Shown here one piece after another: positions 41,649-53,283 of a DNA stretch of 56,859 bases; positions within the stretch are counted from its first letter, which is position 1; every line of letters begins with the position of its first letter. The DNA comes from Methanolobus sp. (GTDB lineage: Archaea > Halobacteriota > Methanosarcinia > Methanosarcinales > Methanosarcinaceae): NCBI RefSeq assembly GCF_016278385.1, contig NZ_JADQBY010000011.1:1-56859 (forward strand), given 5' to 3'. Made by a program: the position numbers and the translations under genes. The notes under the pieces were generated by a model. It was not told where the DNA came from and did not search any database. It worked only from the letters and a program-made list of their open reading frames with translations.

Positions 41649-42920
41649 CTATTTTATATTTTTCTTTAATAGCTCTGCAACTTTGTCATTTATCGCAGAT
41701 TCAATGAGGCTTTTCATGTCTCCGAGTTCTGCTTTTATTTCTGCATTTTCAGATTTGAGTTCGGAAAGCTCGTGCCTTTCGACAATGGTTTTTGCGGTTT
41801 CAGCTCTTAAGATGTCGTTTTCGTTCTTTATCACTGTGTATTCGGGAGATTCGGAGATGTCAAGCTCTTTTTTAATCGTGATGAAGGGAATGTACTTTTG
41901 ATATATTTTCTTGAGCTTTTCGGGGTCTCCTTCGAAGTATGCGGCTTTTGAACCGTCAAGCTGGTGACCCATCATGTACTCAATGAGGTCGCTGTCCATT
42001 CCTTCATTTTTCAAAGAGGTATTGAAATACTTTCGCATGTTATGGCTGCGTAGGGGGTTAAAGATTCCTGGGCCTGCCCTTGCCCCTAGGTCTGCACTAA
42101 TGCGGTTGTAGAGAAGAGTGATATTTTCCGATGTCAGTCTTCTTATTGATTCATTCTGTGACAGTAGATACTCTTTTTTGACCTTGTTTTGGATAAAAAG
42201 ATAACTGCCGGGTGTAACCTTACGCTTTTCATATTCTAAAAGGTCGCATTTTTCACTCCCTGCAGGTGGTCTGTCTCGCCATTCAAGATAATTTAAAACG
42301 GCCTTGCTGGCTTCTGGTGATATGAAGGTAATGAAATCGATACCAACCTTACGCCTGCGCATATCAAAGGTCGTTATTCCGGTTTTAGAGTCGTAACCTT
42401 CATTGAACTGGGCAACTTTTAGGCTGGCTATTTCGCTTGCCCCCATTCCAGAAGATAAACCGATGAGCATAACCGCTTTGTCTCGAATGCTGGCGATGTC
42501 AAGGGCTGCACGGATAAGGTCTTTGTCTGGACGTTTCAGGTTCTCTTTCAGGGGTTTGACATTGCTCCCGCTTCGAGGTTGCTTTGGGGTGTCTATGTAA
42601 AAATAGTTGTAAAATGAAATGATTTTTCCGACGTGCTTCTTTATTGTGCTAGGTGCGAGTGGGTTCGCAACTTTGTTGTTCTGCTTCTGCAAGTAATCAC
42701 GGAACCCAGGTATTCTAACAAATACTGCCCGGTCTGTCATGAGTTTTCCGGCTTTTATATCTCGGTTACCTTCATCGATGAGCTCGCTAGGTGTTAATTC
42801 TGTGAACTTAGTGTAGTGTGCAAGTGCTGATAGATACCCTTGTCTGGTACTCTTGGCAGGGTTAATCAAAGAAAAAAGCTTAATAACTACCGGGTCTTTT
42901 TCTATATCTATAGTATTCAT
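41649..42920 (-). CDS. Tyrosine recombinase (integrase) lacking the first catalytic arginine
   Basis: The product has 423 residues from ATG 42920, which follows AGGAAAG; the frame is open further upstream. The N-terminal SAM-like core-binding domain is followed by the catalytic domain with HNMRKYF (His293, Arg296), GHQLDGSKAAYF (His319, Tyr328) and a long C-terminal coiled coil. The site that should hold Arg I (normally in G-L-R-x-S-E) reads SSGMGASEI, so no arginine is present. It stands near the right border of the mobile block, as an integrase would. The missing arginine suggests it can no longer catalyse strand exchange normally. Confidence 0.85.
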   Translation of the reverse strand: MNTIDIEKDPVVIKLFSLINPAKSTRQGYLSALAHYTKFTELTPSELIDEGNRDIKAGKLMTDRAVFVRIPGFRDYLQKQNNKVANPLAPSTIKKHVGKIISFYNYFYIDTPKQPRSGSNVKPLKENLKRPDKDLIRAALDIASIRDKAVMLIGLSSGMGASEIASLKVAQFNEGYDSKTGITTFDMRRRKVGIDFITFISPEASKAVLNYLEWRDRPPAGSEKCDLLEYEKRKVTPGSYLFIQNKVKKEYLLSQNESIRRLTSENITLLYNRISADLGARAGPGIFNPLRSHNMRKYFNTSLKNEGMDSDLIEYMMGHQLDGSKAAYFEGDPEKLKKIYQKYIPFITIKKELDISESPEYTVIKNENDILRAETAKTIVERHELSELKSENAEIKAELGDMKSLIESAINDKVAELLKKNIK

Positions 42921-43097
42921 TTTTATTCTTTCCTGTAGTATATAAGAACTACTACAATAAGGTATTAACTCCGATAGGAAAGCATATATTGTCATTAGGA
43001 ATAATGTCGTATGTTCTTAGTTTTGTCTGCATTTTAGTCGATTCAAACAGAATTAAGAACACATTTATTACTTTTGACTGTCAAACTTGGGCTGCAT

Positions 43098-43182
43098 TAT
43101 GTGAAAAAATGCAAAGGGGGGTAAACCGTTTAGTCTGAATGCTCATATTAAGAAAAGGTTAGAAATGTGGGAAGGGTATTGA
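43098..43182 (+). pseudogene. cas1: Right half of the dead cas1 C-terminus
   Basis: Directly after the target duplication CTGCAT (43092-43097) the frame continues YVKKC, and after a slip in a G run (43116-43121) reads GKPFSLNAHIKKRLEMWEGY and stops. It completes the fragment at 25386-25495. The gene-free stretch 42921-43369 otherwise holds the right IS end (43077-43091) and AT-rich DNA; a 33-codon frame at 43239 has no support. Confidence 0.55.
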
Positions 43183-43369
43183 AACTGAATGAAAAAAATA
43201 AAAAATTAATATACTAACAACTTTGTTTATAGTGTATGCTTCCAAAAGATAAGGATTATTGGGGAGCTTTAATCTTATACGGTAAAAAGCAATATTACCT
43301 CAAAAATCAATCAGAAAAAATAAACACCATCAACTAAACAAAGAAAAAATAAAGATTCCGGCATTGATT

Positions 43370-43963
43370 TCAGAAAAGTTTATCAAGGAAATACTGATGA
43401 ACTCTTAGGTCATGGGTAAGTTCCGGATGGAATGCCAGTGCAAGAACATTTCCTTGTTCTGCTGCCACTATCATATCGTCTATTTTAGCAAGGACTCCAA
43501 CATCCTTCCCGGCTTCCACGATTCCCGGTGCCCTGATGAATACTGCATTATAAGGTGTGTCCAGAAATGAGAGTTCAAGTTCTATCTCAAAAGAATCGCG
43601 CTGTCTTCCGAATGCATTCCTGTTGACCTTTGTATCCATGAGTCCCAGAAGATGCTGGTGTGTCTTTGCTACCTGCTCGTCACCTGCGGATGCGAGCAAG
43701 ATAAGGCCTGCACAGGTGCCCATAATGGGTTTACCGGATGCGTTCATGTCACGGATCTCATCTGCAATGCCTTCACGTATGAGCAGTTTTCCGAGAGTCG
43801 TGCTCTCTCCGCCGGGAAGTACGAGTGCATCACATTCAGGGACGATACCATTGTGTTTGATGGTAACTATCTCAGCTTCCGCTCCACGCTCATCAAGTGC
43901 TCTTTCGAGGGCTTCTACATGTTCGGAGACATCTCCCTGGATAGCAATAACACCAATTTTCAT
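43370..43963 (-). CDS. pdxT: Pyridoxal 5'-phosphate synthase, glutaminase subunit
   Basis: The product has 197 residues from the ATG that gives MKIGVIAIQGDVSEH, the normal family start. The glutamine amidotransferase triad is Cys84 in GTCAGL, with His179 and Glu181 in FHPEL, and GGESTT forms the oxyanion side. It releases ammonia from glutamine and passes it to PdxS. It is second in an operon, 50 bases after pdxS. Confidence 0.95.
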   Translation of the reverse strand: MKIGVIAIQGDVSEHVEALERALDERGAEAEIVTIKHNGIVPECDALVLPGGESTTLGKLLIREGIADEIRDMNASGKPIMGTCAGLILLASAGDEQVAKTHQHLLGLMDTKVNRNAFGRQRDSFEIELELSFLDTPYNAVFIRAPGIVEAGKDVGVLAKIDDMIVAAEQGNVLALAFHPELTHDLRVHQYFLDKLF

Positions 43964-44014
43964 AAAAATCACGTTTTAAATTAAATGAAATAAAAAAGAA
44001 TAGTTTGGATGGGG

Positions 44015-44911
44015 TTACCATCCACGGTTCTGTAAAATATCTCCTTCAGCGATGGAGTCAACACTGATACCTTTCATACCTGCGCCAATACCCTTTGATA
44101 CCTCTGCAAGCACTTTTGGATTATCATAGTTGTTAACAGCTTCGACAATAGCCTTTGCCATCAGTTCTGGATTCTCTGACTTAAATATTCCTGAGCCTAC
44201 AAAGACACCATCTGCACCCATGCGCATCATAAGAGCTGCATCTGCTGGTGTTGCAACACCGCCTGCTGCAAAGTTAACAACAGGAATACGCTGCATTTCT
44301 GCGGTTTCCATCACAAGTTCTATTGGAGCTTCGATCTCACGTGCAACAGCGATGAGTTCTTCCTTGGTCATGCCTTTTAGCATGCGAATTTCGCCACTGA
44401 TCTGCTTCATATGCTTGACAGCTTCACTGACATCACCAGTTCCAGCTTCACCCTTTGTGCGTATCATTGCGGCACCTTCGTTGATTCTGCGAAGTGCTTC
44501 ACCAAGATTTCTTGCACCACAAACAAATGGCACGGTGAACTCAGTCTTGTCAATGTGGTAACTATTATCAGCAGGTGTGAGTACTTCGGACTCATCCACC
44601 ATGTCAACACCAAGAGCTTCTAAGATCTCAGCTTCTACAAAGTGGCCGATACGTGCTTTTCCCATGACCGGGATCGTAACAGCAGCAATTATATCTGCAA
44701 CTATCTGGGGATCTGCCATTCTGGCAACTCCGCCTTCCTTTCTGATGTCAGCAGGTACAGCCTGGAGTGCCATAACAGCAACAGCTCCAGCCTCTTCTGC
44801 AATCTTTGCCTGTTCAGGGTTCACGACGTCCATAATTACGCCACCTTTCTGCATCTTTGCAAAGCCGCGTTTGATAAGCTCTGTACCGTGTCTTAATTTT
44901 TCAAGTTCCAT
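44015..44911 (-). CDS. pdxS: Pyridoxal 5'-phosphate synthase, synthase subunit
   Basis: The 298-residue TIM-barrel enzyme makes PLP from ribose 5-phosphate (or ribulose 5-phosphate), glyceraldehyde 3-phosphate and ammonia. Signature segments are [20 protein letters not shown], the lysine in [14 protein letters not shown], and [19 protein letters not shown]. The length is normal. It forms the PdxS-PdxT dodecamer pair with the next gene. Confidence 0.97.
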   Translation of the reverse strand: MELEKLRHGTELIKRGFAKMQKGGVIMDVVNPEQAKIAEEAGAVAVMALQAVPADIRKEGGVARMADPQIVADIIAAVTIPVMGKARIGHFVEAEILEALGVDMVDESEVLTPADNSYHIDKTEFTVPFVCGARNLGEALRRINEGAAMIRTKGEAGTGDVSEAVKHMKQISGEIRMLKGMTKEELIAVAREIEAPIELVMETAEMQRIPVVNFAAGGVATPADAALMMRMGADGVFVGSGIFKSENPELMAKAIVEAVNNYDNPKVLAEVSKGIGAGMKGISVDSIAEGDILQNRGW

Positions 44912-44995
44912 AATATCATCCTGAATTAGTTCTATGATTTTAATGCCTAGCTACTCAGACTACTAGATATAGTTAATGCTTAAAAGCATTTACAT

Positions 44996-47509
44996 CTACT
45001 CTTCTTCAGCTTTCAATTTCGCTACGCCAACAACCTTGTCGTTGGCACGCACGTTCATTATCTTTACTCCCTGTGTGTTCCTTCCCTGGACACGAACATC
45101 CTTCACAGGAATGCGAATGATGATGCCTTCTGAACTGGTGAGGATTATGTCGTCATCTTCGTGGACCGCTTTAACATTGATGACGGGTCCGTTACGCAGG
45201 CTTGTGACTATGGTTATTACACCTCTTCCGCCTCTGTGCATTGACCTGTATTCATCGAATTCTGTCCTCTTACCAAAACCATTCTCGGTTACTGTGAGCA
45301 ATGAGGCGCTTTCATCCACAATATCAAGACTAACTACCATATCACCTGCTTCCAGATTCATTCCGCGGACACCTCTGGCACTTCGTCCCATTACACGCAC
45401 TTCATCCTCAGAGAATCGTATTGCTTTACCGTGTTTTGAGACCATGACCATATCTTTGGAACCGTCAGTCAGTGCTACATTCACAAGCTCATCCTCCTCA
45501 AGAAGACCGATGGCTATTATACCCTTCTTGCGTGGGTTGCTGAAATCGGAAAGCTGGCTCTTTTTTACCGTACCTGTGCGTGTGGCCATGAAGAGGTACT
45601 CATCCTCTTTGAACTTACTCACAGGTATCATGGCTGTTACCAGTTCACCTTCATTGAGTTCAAGCAGGTTTACGATAGCTTTTCCACGGGACTGTCTGCT
45701 GCCTTCCGGTATCTCATACACTTTTCGCCAGTGTACACGGCCTCTATTGGTGAAGAACATTATGTAATTATGTGTTGAGGCAACAAAGATATCCACCACG
45801 AAATCCTCTTCCTTTGTATCCATACCAATTACGCCTTTTCCGCCCCGATGCTGCTGGGAGTATGTATCAACAGGAAGTCTCTTGATATATCCGCTGTTGG
45901 TGATAGTCAGGACCATATCTTCTACAGGTATCAGATCCTCATTTTCCAGTTCCTCAACAGAGGATTTGATGGCAGTTCTGCGCTTGTCTCCGAAGCGTTC
46001 TTTCAGGTCTTCCAGTTCATCCCTGATAATGCCATATTTCTTTTCATCGCTTTCGATGATATCTTTTAATTCGGCAATGCGCTTGATAAGTTCATTGTAT
46101 TCATCATCTATCTTCTGTCTTTCAAGACCTGTGAGCTTTTGCAGGCGCATATCAAGAATAGCCTTTGCCTGTAGTTCATCAAGCCCGAATTTCGATATGA
46201 GTCCTTCTCTTGCATCTTCAACAGTTTTGGAAGAACGTATTAGTGATATGACCTCATCAAGGTGATCAAGAGCGATTTTCAGACCTTTCAGTATATGGGC
46301 CCGGTCCTCTGCCTTTTTAAGCATGAACAGGGTGCGCTTCTGTATAACATCTACACGGTGTCCCAGATATATTTTCAACATTTGTTTCAGGTTCAATTCC
46401 CGTGGAACATCATCAACAAGTGCAAGATTGATTATACCGAAGGTTGTCTGCATCTGGGTGTGTTTGTAGAGCTGGTTTAGTACTACATTTGCATTGGTAC
46501 CACGGCTCAGTTCTACAACAACACGTATTCCTTCACGGTCAGATTCATCACGCAGGTCTGTTACACCAATAACTCTCTTTTCCCTGACAAGAGCTGCTAT
46601 ATCCTCAATGAGTTTTGCTTTGTTAACCTGATAAGGGAGTTCCGTAACAATTATGCGGTACTTGTCCTTTTTCATCTCATCTATTTCAGCAACAGCCCGA
46701 ATCTGTACTTTTCCACGCCCTGTCTCATAAGCCGACCTTATTCCATGGGTGCCCATTATGACACCAGCGGTGGGGAAATCCGGGCCTTTGATTGCGGTCA
46801 TCATCTGAGGAATTGTTACTTCGGGGTCATCAATGAGCATTAAAGTTGCGTTGATTACTTCAGTAAGGTTGTGGGGTGCCATATTGGTGGCCATACCCAC
46901 AGCAATACCTGTGGAACCATTGATTAGAAGATTTGGAAGTTTCGCCGGAAGTACAGTAGGCTCCTGAAGAGAACCATCATAATTGGGGCGTGTGGAAACA
47001 GTCTCCTTATCGATATCCAGGAGCATCTCGTCGCATATCTTGTCCATGCGAACTTCAGTGTAACGCATGGCTGCAGCGGAGTCACCATCAATTGAACCGA
47101 AGTTACCCTGTCCGTCTATGAATGGATACCTCAAAGAGAACTCCTGAACCATCCTGACAAGGGAATCATAAACCGCAGTATCACCATGCGGGTGGTACTT
47201 ACCAAGAACGTCTCCCACTACACGGGCTGATTTCTTGTATGCTTTGTCATAGGTGATACCTGCCTCTTTCATGGCATAGAGTATCCTGCGGTGAACAGGT
47301 TTCAGTCCATCCCTTGCATCAGGTAATGCACGACTCACGATTACACTCATCGCATAGTCCATGAATGATTTCTTCATCTCATCTTCAATGAGAATAGGAA
47401 CTATCTTTTCACCTGTTTCAGTAGGCTGGATGTCAAAAGGAACCTCATCTTCGGACGTGTTTGATGGATCGTTATCCTGAACATTTTCATTATCAATATT
47501 ATCTGCCAT
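44996..47509 (-). CDS. gyrA: DNA gyrase subunit A
   Basis: The 837-residue bacterial-type type II topoisomerase subunit has catalytic Tyr150 in [10 protein letters not shown], preceded by [12 protein letters not shown] and the winged-helix residues [10 protein letters not shown]. The C-terminal beta-pinwheel contains the GyrA box in [12 protein letters not shown], which is required for negative supercoiling and separates gyrase from topoisomerase IV. It starts 11 bases after gyrB with a GAGGTGAGGA site overlapping the gyrB stop. Gyrase in euryarchaea was acquired from bacteria, as established in the literature. Confidence 0.97.
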   Translation of the reverse strand: MADNIDNENVQDNDPSNTSEDEVPFDIQPTETGEKIVPILIEDEMKKSFMDYAMSVIVSRALPDARDGLKPVHRRILYAMKEAGITYDKAYKKSARVVGDVLGKYHPHGDTAVYDSLVRMVQEFSLRYPFIDGQGNFGSIDGDSAAAMRYTEVRMDKICDEMLLDIDKETVSTRPNYDGSLQEPTVLPAKLPNLLINGSTGIAVGMATNMAPHNLTEVINATLMLIDDPEVTIPQMMTAIKGPDFPTAGVIMGTHGIRSAYETGRGKVQIRAVAEIDEMKKDKYRIIVTELPYQVNKAKLIEDIAALVREKRVIGVTDLRDESDREGIRVVVELSRGTNANVVLNQLYKHTQMQTTFGIINLALVDDVPRELNLKQMLKIYLGHRVDVIQKRTLFMLKKAEDRAHILKGLKIALDHLDEVISLIRSSKTVEDAREGLISKFGLDELQAKAILDMRLQKLTGLERQKIDDEYNELIKRIAELKDIIESDEKKYGIIRDELEDLKERFGDKRRTAIKSSVEELENEDLIPVEDMVLTITNSGYIKRLPVDTYSQQHRGGKGVIGMDTKEEDFVVDIFVASTHNYIMFFTNRGRVHWRKVYEIPEGSRQSRGKAIVNLLELNEGELVTAMIPVSKFKEDEYLFMATRTGTVKKSQLSDFSNPRKKGIIAIGLLEEDELVNVALTDGSKDMVMVSKHGKAIRFSEDEVRVMGRSARGVRGMNLEAGDMVVSLDIVDESASLLTVTENGFGKRTEFDEYRSMHRGGRGVITIVTSLRNGPVINVKAVHEDDDIILTSSEGIIIRIPVKDVRVQGRNTQGVKIMNVRANDKVVGVAKLKAEEE

Positions 47510-47520
47510 TTATCCTCACC

Positions 47521-49425
<1,905 letters not shown>

Positions 49426-49870
49426 TTAAATACAGCTCCGTGAAAAAATTCATAATCCTCAATGATAATGTTTAATCGATACATCTCTAAAACGTATACT
49501 CAGTCATCCTTCAAAATACAGTCAAAGAAATATTTATTTTGAATCTCTCGGTTCTTATTTTAATCTAAATCGTATGGGCCTTTATTATGCATTCATGCTT
49601 ATTAAATGTTTATATAATTTTGTTTAAAAAAGTGTAAGAATAAAACATTTGCAGTCTTATATAGTGGTAAAAAATCCCAAATCGAGTGCTAAATATCTTT
49701 AAAAGTATGAGCTTGCAAAAGCAGTAAAGTATGAAAAAAGTAAAATAACTGACTTTTCAGGTCTGAATTATTTATTTAAAAAACGGGTAGATTTGTTTCT
49801 TGCAATGAAGTTATTACACAAATTATTTAAATACCATATGCATAGTCTATGCACATCCGGAAGTTGATAT
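49426..49870. other. Gene-free AT-rich spacer between divergent genes
   Basis: This 445-base interval separates gyrB from the secreted-protein gene on the other strand and should contain both promoters. It is strongly AT-rich with several TATA-like runs (for example TTTATATAAT near 49610), but I cannot pick one with confidence. No convincing frame or RNA is seen. Confidence 0.5.
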
Positions 49871-50527
49871 ATGATAAAAAAATCCAAGTTACTAATATCA
49901 CTTGCTATTCTTCTTTTATTCATCACTCCTGCGTATGCAGATATAATGACTTCTGGAATAAAATCCATAAATCAATGTGTGAAAATCGATAATATGGATG
50001 AGTTTCCCGATATCGTCCTTGTTGGATATATCACAGGTCCGGTTATCCAGATCGAGAATCCTTATGTCATTCAATCTGATCAATGTCTGACACAATACTA
50101 TAAGGCAAACGAGTTAACGATATATGCTATTGAAAAAGACTATTTTGATAGCGTGGGCATTGAGCACATTGATTTTGAGTCTGAATTATATGTTAAGGCA
50201 TATAAGATGGAAAAAAACCTGGATTCACGTACGATTAGCCTGACCAATACATTAACTGCAGAAGAGATACATTATTCGATTGCCGGTTTTAATGATGAGG
50301 GACTTGTACTCTATGAATCAGAAAGGATAACAAGCTATGTTGCTGATATTCAAAAAGTGGAAAAATTTGAGAAACCCGAAATACCAGATCTCAGATTAAC
50401 AATCAATGATTCTTCAACAGATGAAGAAGTAATTGAACCCGTTACTGGTGAGCAGGAAGAAACCAACGAATTCTTTGTGGATTCAATAGTATTGTTTTTC
50501 AACCGCTTATTTGGCACAAGATATTGA
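49871..50527 (+). CDS. Secreted protein of unknown function
   Basis: This 218-residue protein has a clear signal peptide (KSKLLISLAILLLFITPAYA, cleavage probably after AYA). The mature part has two cysteines near its start (INQCVKI, SDQCLTQ) that could form a disulfide. An acidic, serine- and glutamate-rich stretch follows (STDEEVIEPVTGEQEETNE), and a short hydrophobic C-terminal segment (VDSIVLFFNRLFG) may rest on the membrane. Family not recognised. Confidence 0.65.
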   Translation: MIKKSKLLISLAILLLFITPAYADIMTSGIKSINQCVKIDNMDEFPDIVLVGYITGPVIQIENPYVIQSDQCLTQYYKANELTIYAIEKDYFDSVGIEHIDFESELYVKAYKMEKNLDSRTISLTNTLTAEEIHYSIAGFNDEGLVLYESERITSYVADIQKVEKFEKPEIPDLRLTINDSSTDEEVIEPVTGEQEETNEFFVDSIVLFFNRLFGTRY

Positions 50528-50768
50528 TAGTTGCCTAATGATGTATGAACACCCTTTTTTAGTGTCTTTGATCCTGACCGTAATCATCGAAACCATAGTA
50601 TAGTACATGCCGAGCAGATATTATTAAGATATGCCATGAAAGCATTGGCAGTATTATTATAGTCTTTTCCGGGGTTTTTGCTTCATATTTGACACTTCCA
50701 CATCTCTGGTTTCTACTACATATGTTCATTGGCTATAATTATTTGTTTATAATAATTGGGGACTTTGG

Positions 50769-51250
50769 GGCTCTGTAGAAATCCTCATTTTGACAACAAG
50801 TATAACCTTGACATACCTGTCAAGGTTATGTACAAGTAGCTTGAATTTGACTTCTTTCAGTTGATTCCAATACTCTTTTGCCCTTATTTCTTCACTATAT
50901 TTCCTTTTCAGAACCGAAAACATCGTTTCAACCAGATTTCTATTATGATACAATTTTCTGTTAAATTCCCGTTCCATTTTTCTACGGTACTTTCCTTTGA
51001 TCATTTTCCTCTTTCTTAGTCTCAAAGGAATCATAGCTATAGCTTTCAATTGATCTCTTGTTATCGAATGTATTTCTTCTGAATCGTAGCCTTTGTCCAT
51101 GACATAATACTTGGATCGGCTCTGTAGAAAACATATTGAAATCACTATGTATAGCTAAAATTCAACAAAAATAATCACCATTCAGAACAACATACAGAAG
51201 TTTTATTGACTTGCATTATTGTTTGAATTTGGAGGATTTCTACAGAGCCG
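50769..51250 (-). mobile_element. Remnant of an IS5-like element, internally rearranged
   Basis: Perfect 18-bp inverted repeats, GGCTCTGTAGAAATCCTC (50769-50786) and its complement (51233-51250), bound 482 bp. A further copy of the left end, GGCTCTGTAGAAA, lies inside at 51118-51130, so the right 133 bp has its own pair of ends. A transposase tail (reading 51145 to 50747) has [20 protein letters not shown] and [20 protein letters not shown], the last catalytic helix. The N-terminal half, including the first Asp, is absent, so it cannot move by itself. The perfect stem AACCTTGACA/TGTCAAGGTT (50804-50827) lies near the left end. No target duplication is clear. Confidence 0.75.
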
Positions 51251-51349
51251 TTTTTTGCTTCATTAAAAAATGCTAGTAATTATAGGGATAAATGGTTTGA
51301 TCAAACAAAATAGAAAACTTATTATTCTCATTTTGGCATATTACTTATT

Positions 51350-52195
51350 GTGGAAAATTTAAACTTAGAGGTAATTGAGCCAAGAATGCTGGTACTGACA
51401 GGTGAGAAGTCTTTTGAGGAGATGAAAGAGCTTGCCTGGAACAAAAAGACCGCAGCATTTGGTGGAATTAAGAATTTATTATCCAGACCAAAAGCCGAGG
51501 ATATTAGTATAATTCATGCGGAAAAACAGTACAAACCTTTCTGGCATATTGTATGCTCAAGCAATTTTGAGTATCGACGGATGACTGATTTTTTGGTACA
51601 AATTAATGATCCTGCTGTGCAAAAAGTCATTATCTTCAATGAGGAAATGGAAATTGACAAGACACGGAATGTAAAACTTCACGGTATTGAACATTGTCTG
51701 GAATCAAGTACTAAAGAAATATTTATAGATGCTTATGCGGAAAATGAAGAGGATTTCTCCCGATATCTTTCCATGGAAAAACGTGAAATATCTCAGACCG
51801 AAGAACTAAATACCGGAGATAATATCGTAGTTCCGGTAAAAATGAAGGCTGCCTACATTGTCAGGAAACTGCTAAGCGACATGATGAAGCCTATTGATGC
51901 AGATGAAGTGCTGGACGAGACGGTGAGGATCGAGATTTTAGATCTGTATTTCAGACCTATCTACGCATTTGAATATTCATGGCTGCCAAAGAATAAACAG
52001 AATGTTCTGGAATTTGATGGTATTACTGGTGAGTTCTATTCTGGTAAAGTACTCAGGGAAAAGATGGCAGAGATATTCACTGAAGAAACACTGTTTGAAA
52101 TTGGAGGGGAAGTTGCAGGAACTCTAATTCCAGGAGCAAGCATACCAGTGAAGATTTTGCAGGAATCCCGAAAAAGAAAAAGCAATAGTAAATAA
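51350..52195 (+). CDS. Hypothetical soluble protein
   Basis: The 281-residue protein starts with GTG. No membrane segment except a mildly hydrophobic glycine-rich stretch near the end (GGEVAGTLIPGASIPVKIL), and a basic tail ESRKRKSNSK. Aromatic-rich strands (YKPFWHIVCSSNFEYRR and LYFRPIYAFEYSWLPKN) look like two similar beta units. I do not recognise it. It ends at a terminator shared with the convergent lipoprotein gene. Confidence 0.55.
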   Translation: MENLNLEVIEPRMLVLTGEKSFEEMKELAWNKKTAAFGGIKNLLSRPKAEDISIIHAEKQYKPFWHIVCSSNFEYRRMTDFLVQINDPAVQKVIIFNEEMEIDKTRNVKLHGIEHCLESSTKEIFIDAYAENEEDFSRYLSMEKREISQTEELNTGDNIVVPVKMKAAYIVRKLLSDMMKPIDADEVLDETVRIEILDLYFRPIYAFEYSWLPKNKQNVLEFDGITGEFYSGKVLREKMAEIFTEETLFEIGGEVAGTLIPGASIPVKILQESRKRKSNSK

Positions 52196-52248
52196 AATTT
52201 CTTATTTAATTCTCTAGCAAAAACGGACTGTATATTAAAAAAGATAAC

Positions 52249-52273
52249 AATGGTTCTTTTCGCAAGAACCATT
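52249..52273. terminator. Bidirectional hairpin between convergent genes
   Basis: AATGGTTCTT (52249-52258) pairs perfectly with AAGAACCATT (52264-52273) around TTCGC. It lies between the stops at 52195 (plus) and 52295 (minus), with T- or A-rich sequence on both sides. Confidence 0.7.
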
Positions 52274-52294
52274 TCTATGTTTTCATTGTATTGT

Positions 52295-53185
52295 TTATTC
52301 TAATTCTTCAAGTGCAAGCTCTATTTCTTCCTGTGCTTTGCTTTCTTTGCCATCGTCCATGTAACCACAAGCCAGAGCGAAGTGATCAGAAATAGTAACG
52401 AGATCATCATACACACTGGCATTTTCTATTGCAGAGATAGATATTTCACTATATTTGGAGTCTTGCAATTCAATGAGAATATCTCTTGAGCTGGTGAGAT
52501 TTGAGCCAGCTTCATAAAATCTCGATTCAGCCTGTTCCCATTCTTTGTTTTCCATGTGATCAAGTGCTTTAAAATAACTCTCAAGACCAGTGATCTGATA
52601 ATCCATAGTAAGCTGTAGATCCTGTAATTCTGAAACTATATCCAGATTATTATACATTGTTTCTCTGTCATATATCAGAACTGGTTTGAGTTCCAAAGGC
52701 ACTACATCCATATCAATATCATCAGATAATTTTTTTGCATTCTCCAAATTTGGACTTGCACTGCTAACTGCATTACTAAATAATGTCAGCTCTTCATGTG
52801 CCTTATCATAATCTTCAATATAGATGTATGACTCTGCTTTGGAAAGGTGCTCATAACAGTCTGCGAGATGCTCTTGGGATTCAATGCTTTCAATATAGTA
52901 ATTGCAGATTATTATGTTTGTTTCAATTATCTTTTTCTTTTCCTCATCTTCTGTAGTTATGTTTTCCAGTATTTCCTGAGCATCTTCATAACTTACCTTT
53001 GAAGCATAGAGTCTGTTCTTAGCATCGGTAGGATAATTAAAATCAATATCTTCAATGAGTTCCTCTCCAGAAGTCATCAATGAAGTCGCAAGTATAATCT
53101 CCTCCTTAGCAACGCTTTTTTGCTCGGTACACCCTGATGCGGATAGAATTAAAACTAAAAGTACCAATATAATACGTTTTTTCAT
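52295..53185 (-). CDS. Lipoprotein of unknown function
   Basis: The product has 296 residues from ATG 53185, chosen for GGTGG seven bases upstream. The signal MKKRIILVLLVLILSASGC ends in a lipobox with Cys19, so the mature protein is lipid-anchored outside the membrane. The rest is nearly all helical with repeated E-x-x-L-x-x-A/S heptads (for example AQEILENITTEDEEKKKI, CYEHLSKAESYIYIEDYDKA), suggesting a long helical bundle or TPR-like array. Function unknown. Confidence 0.7.
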   Translation of the reverse strand: MKKRIILVLLVLILSASGCTEQKSVAKEEIILATSLMTSGEELIEDIDFNYPTDAKNRLYASKVSYEDAQEILENITTEDEEKKKIIETNIIICNYYIESIESQEHLADCYEHLSKAESYIYIEDYDKAHEELTLFSNAVSSASPNLENAKKLSDDIDMDVVPLELKPVLIYDRETMYNNLDIVSELQDLQLTMDYQITGLESYFKALDHMENKEWEQAESRFYEAGSNLTSSRDILIELQDSKYSEISISAIENASVYDDLVTISDHFALACGYMDDGKESKAQEEIELALEELE

Positions 53186-53283
53186 TATTACCACCTGTTT
53201 TTTTTGCATAAAGCAATGTTTTTTAGATAGGTTAATGTTTAATCTGATTTGTAGTATAAAAATTTGTTGTTTTCATTCCAATT

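Larger units (their letters stand above)
25496..43091. mobile_element. 17.6-kb unit bounded by IS1634-type ends and a CTGCAT target duplication
   Basis: CCCAAGTTTGACAGT (25496-25510) and its perfect complement (43077-43091) are the outer ends. CTGCAT stands directly outside both (25490-25495 and 43092-43097). Joining the flanks rebuilds one continuous Cas1-like frame, so these are true insertion borders. The IS1634-type transposase occupies only the left 1.5 kb; the remaining 16 kb carries replicon, regulator and defence-like genes. Either a replicon inserted just upstream of the transposase inside an IS, or the IS ends mobilised everything between them. Confidence 0.75.

Noticed and set aside
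43239-43340. 33-codon frame MLPKDKDYWGALILYGKK
   Set aside because: No ribosome site, no recognisable domain, and it lies in AT-rich spacer next to the dead cas1.
25330-43369. CRISPR array near the cas1 remnants
   Set aside because: I looked for regularly spaced 24-40 base direct repeats and found none; the only short arrays are the 9-bp iterons and the GAAA tract.
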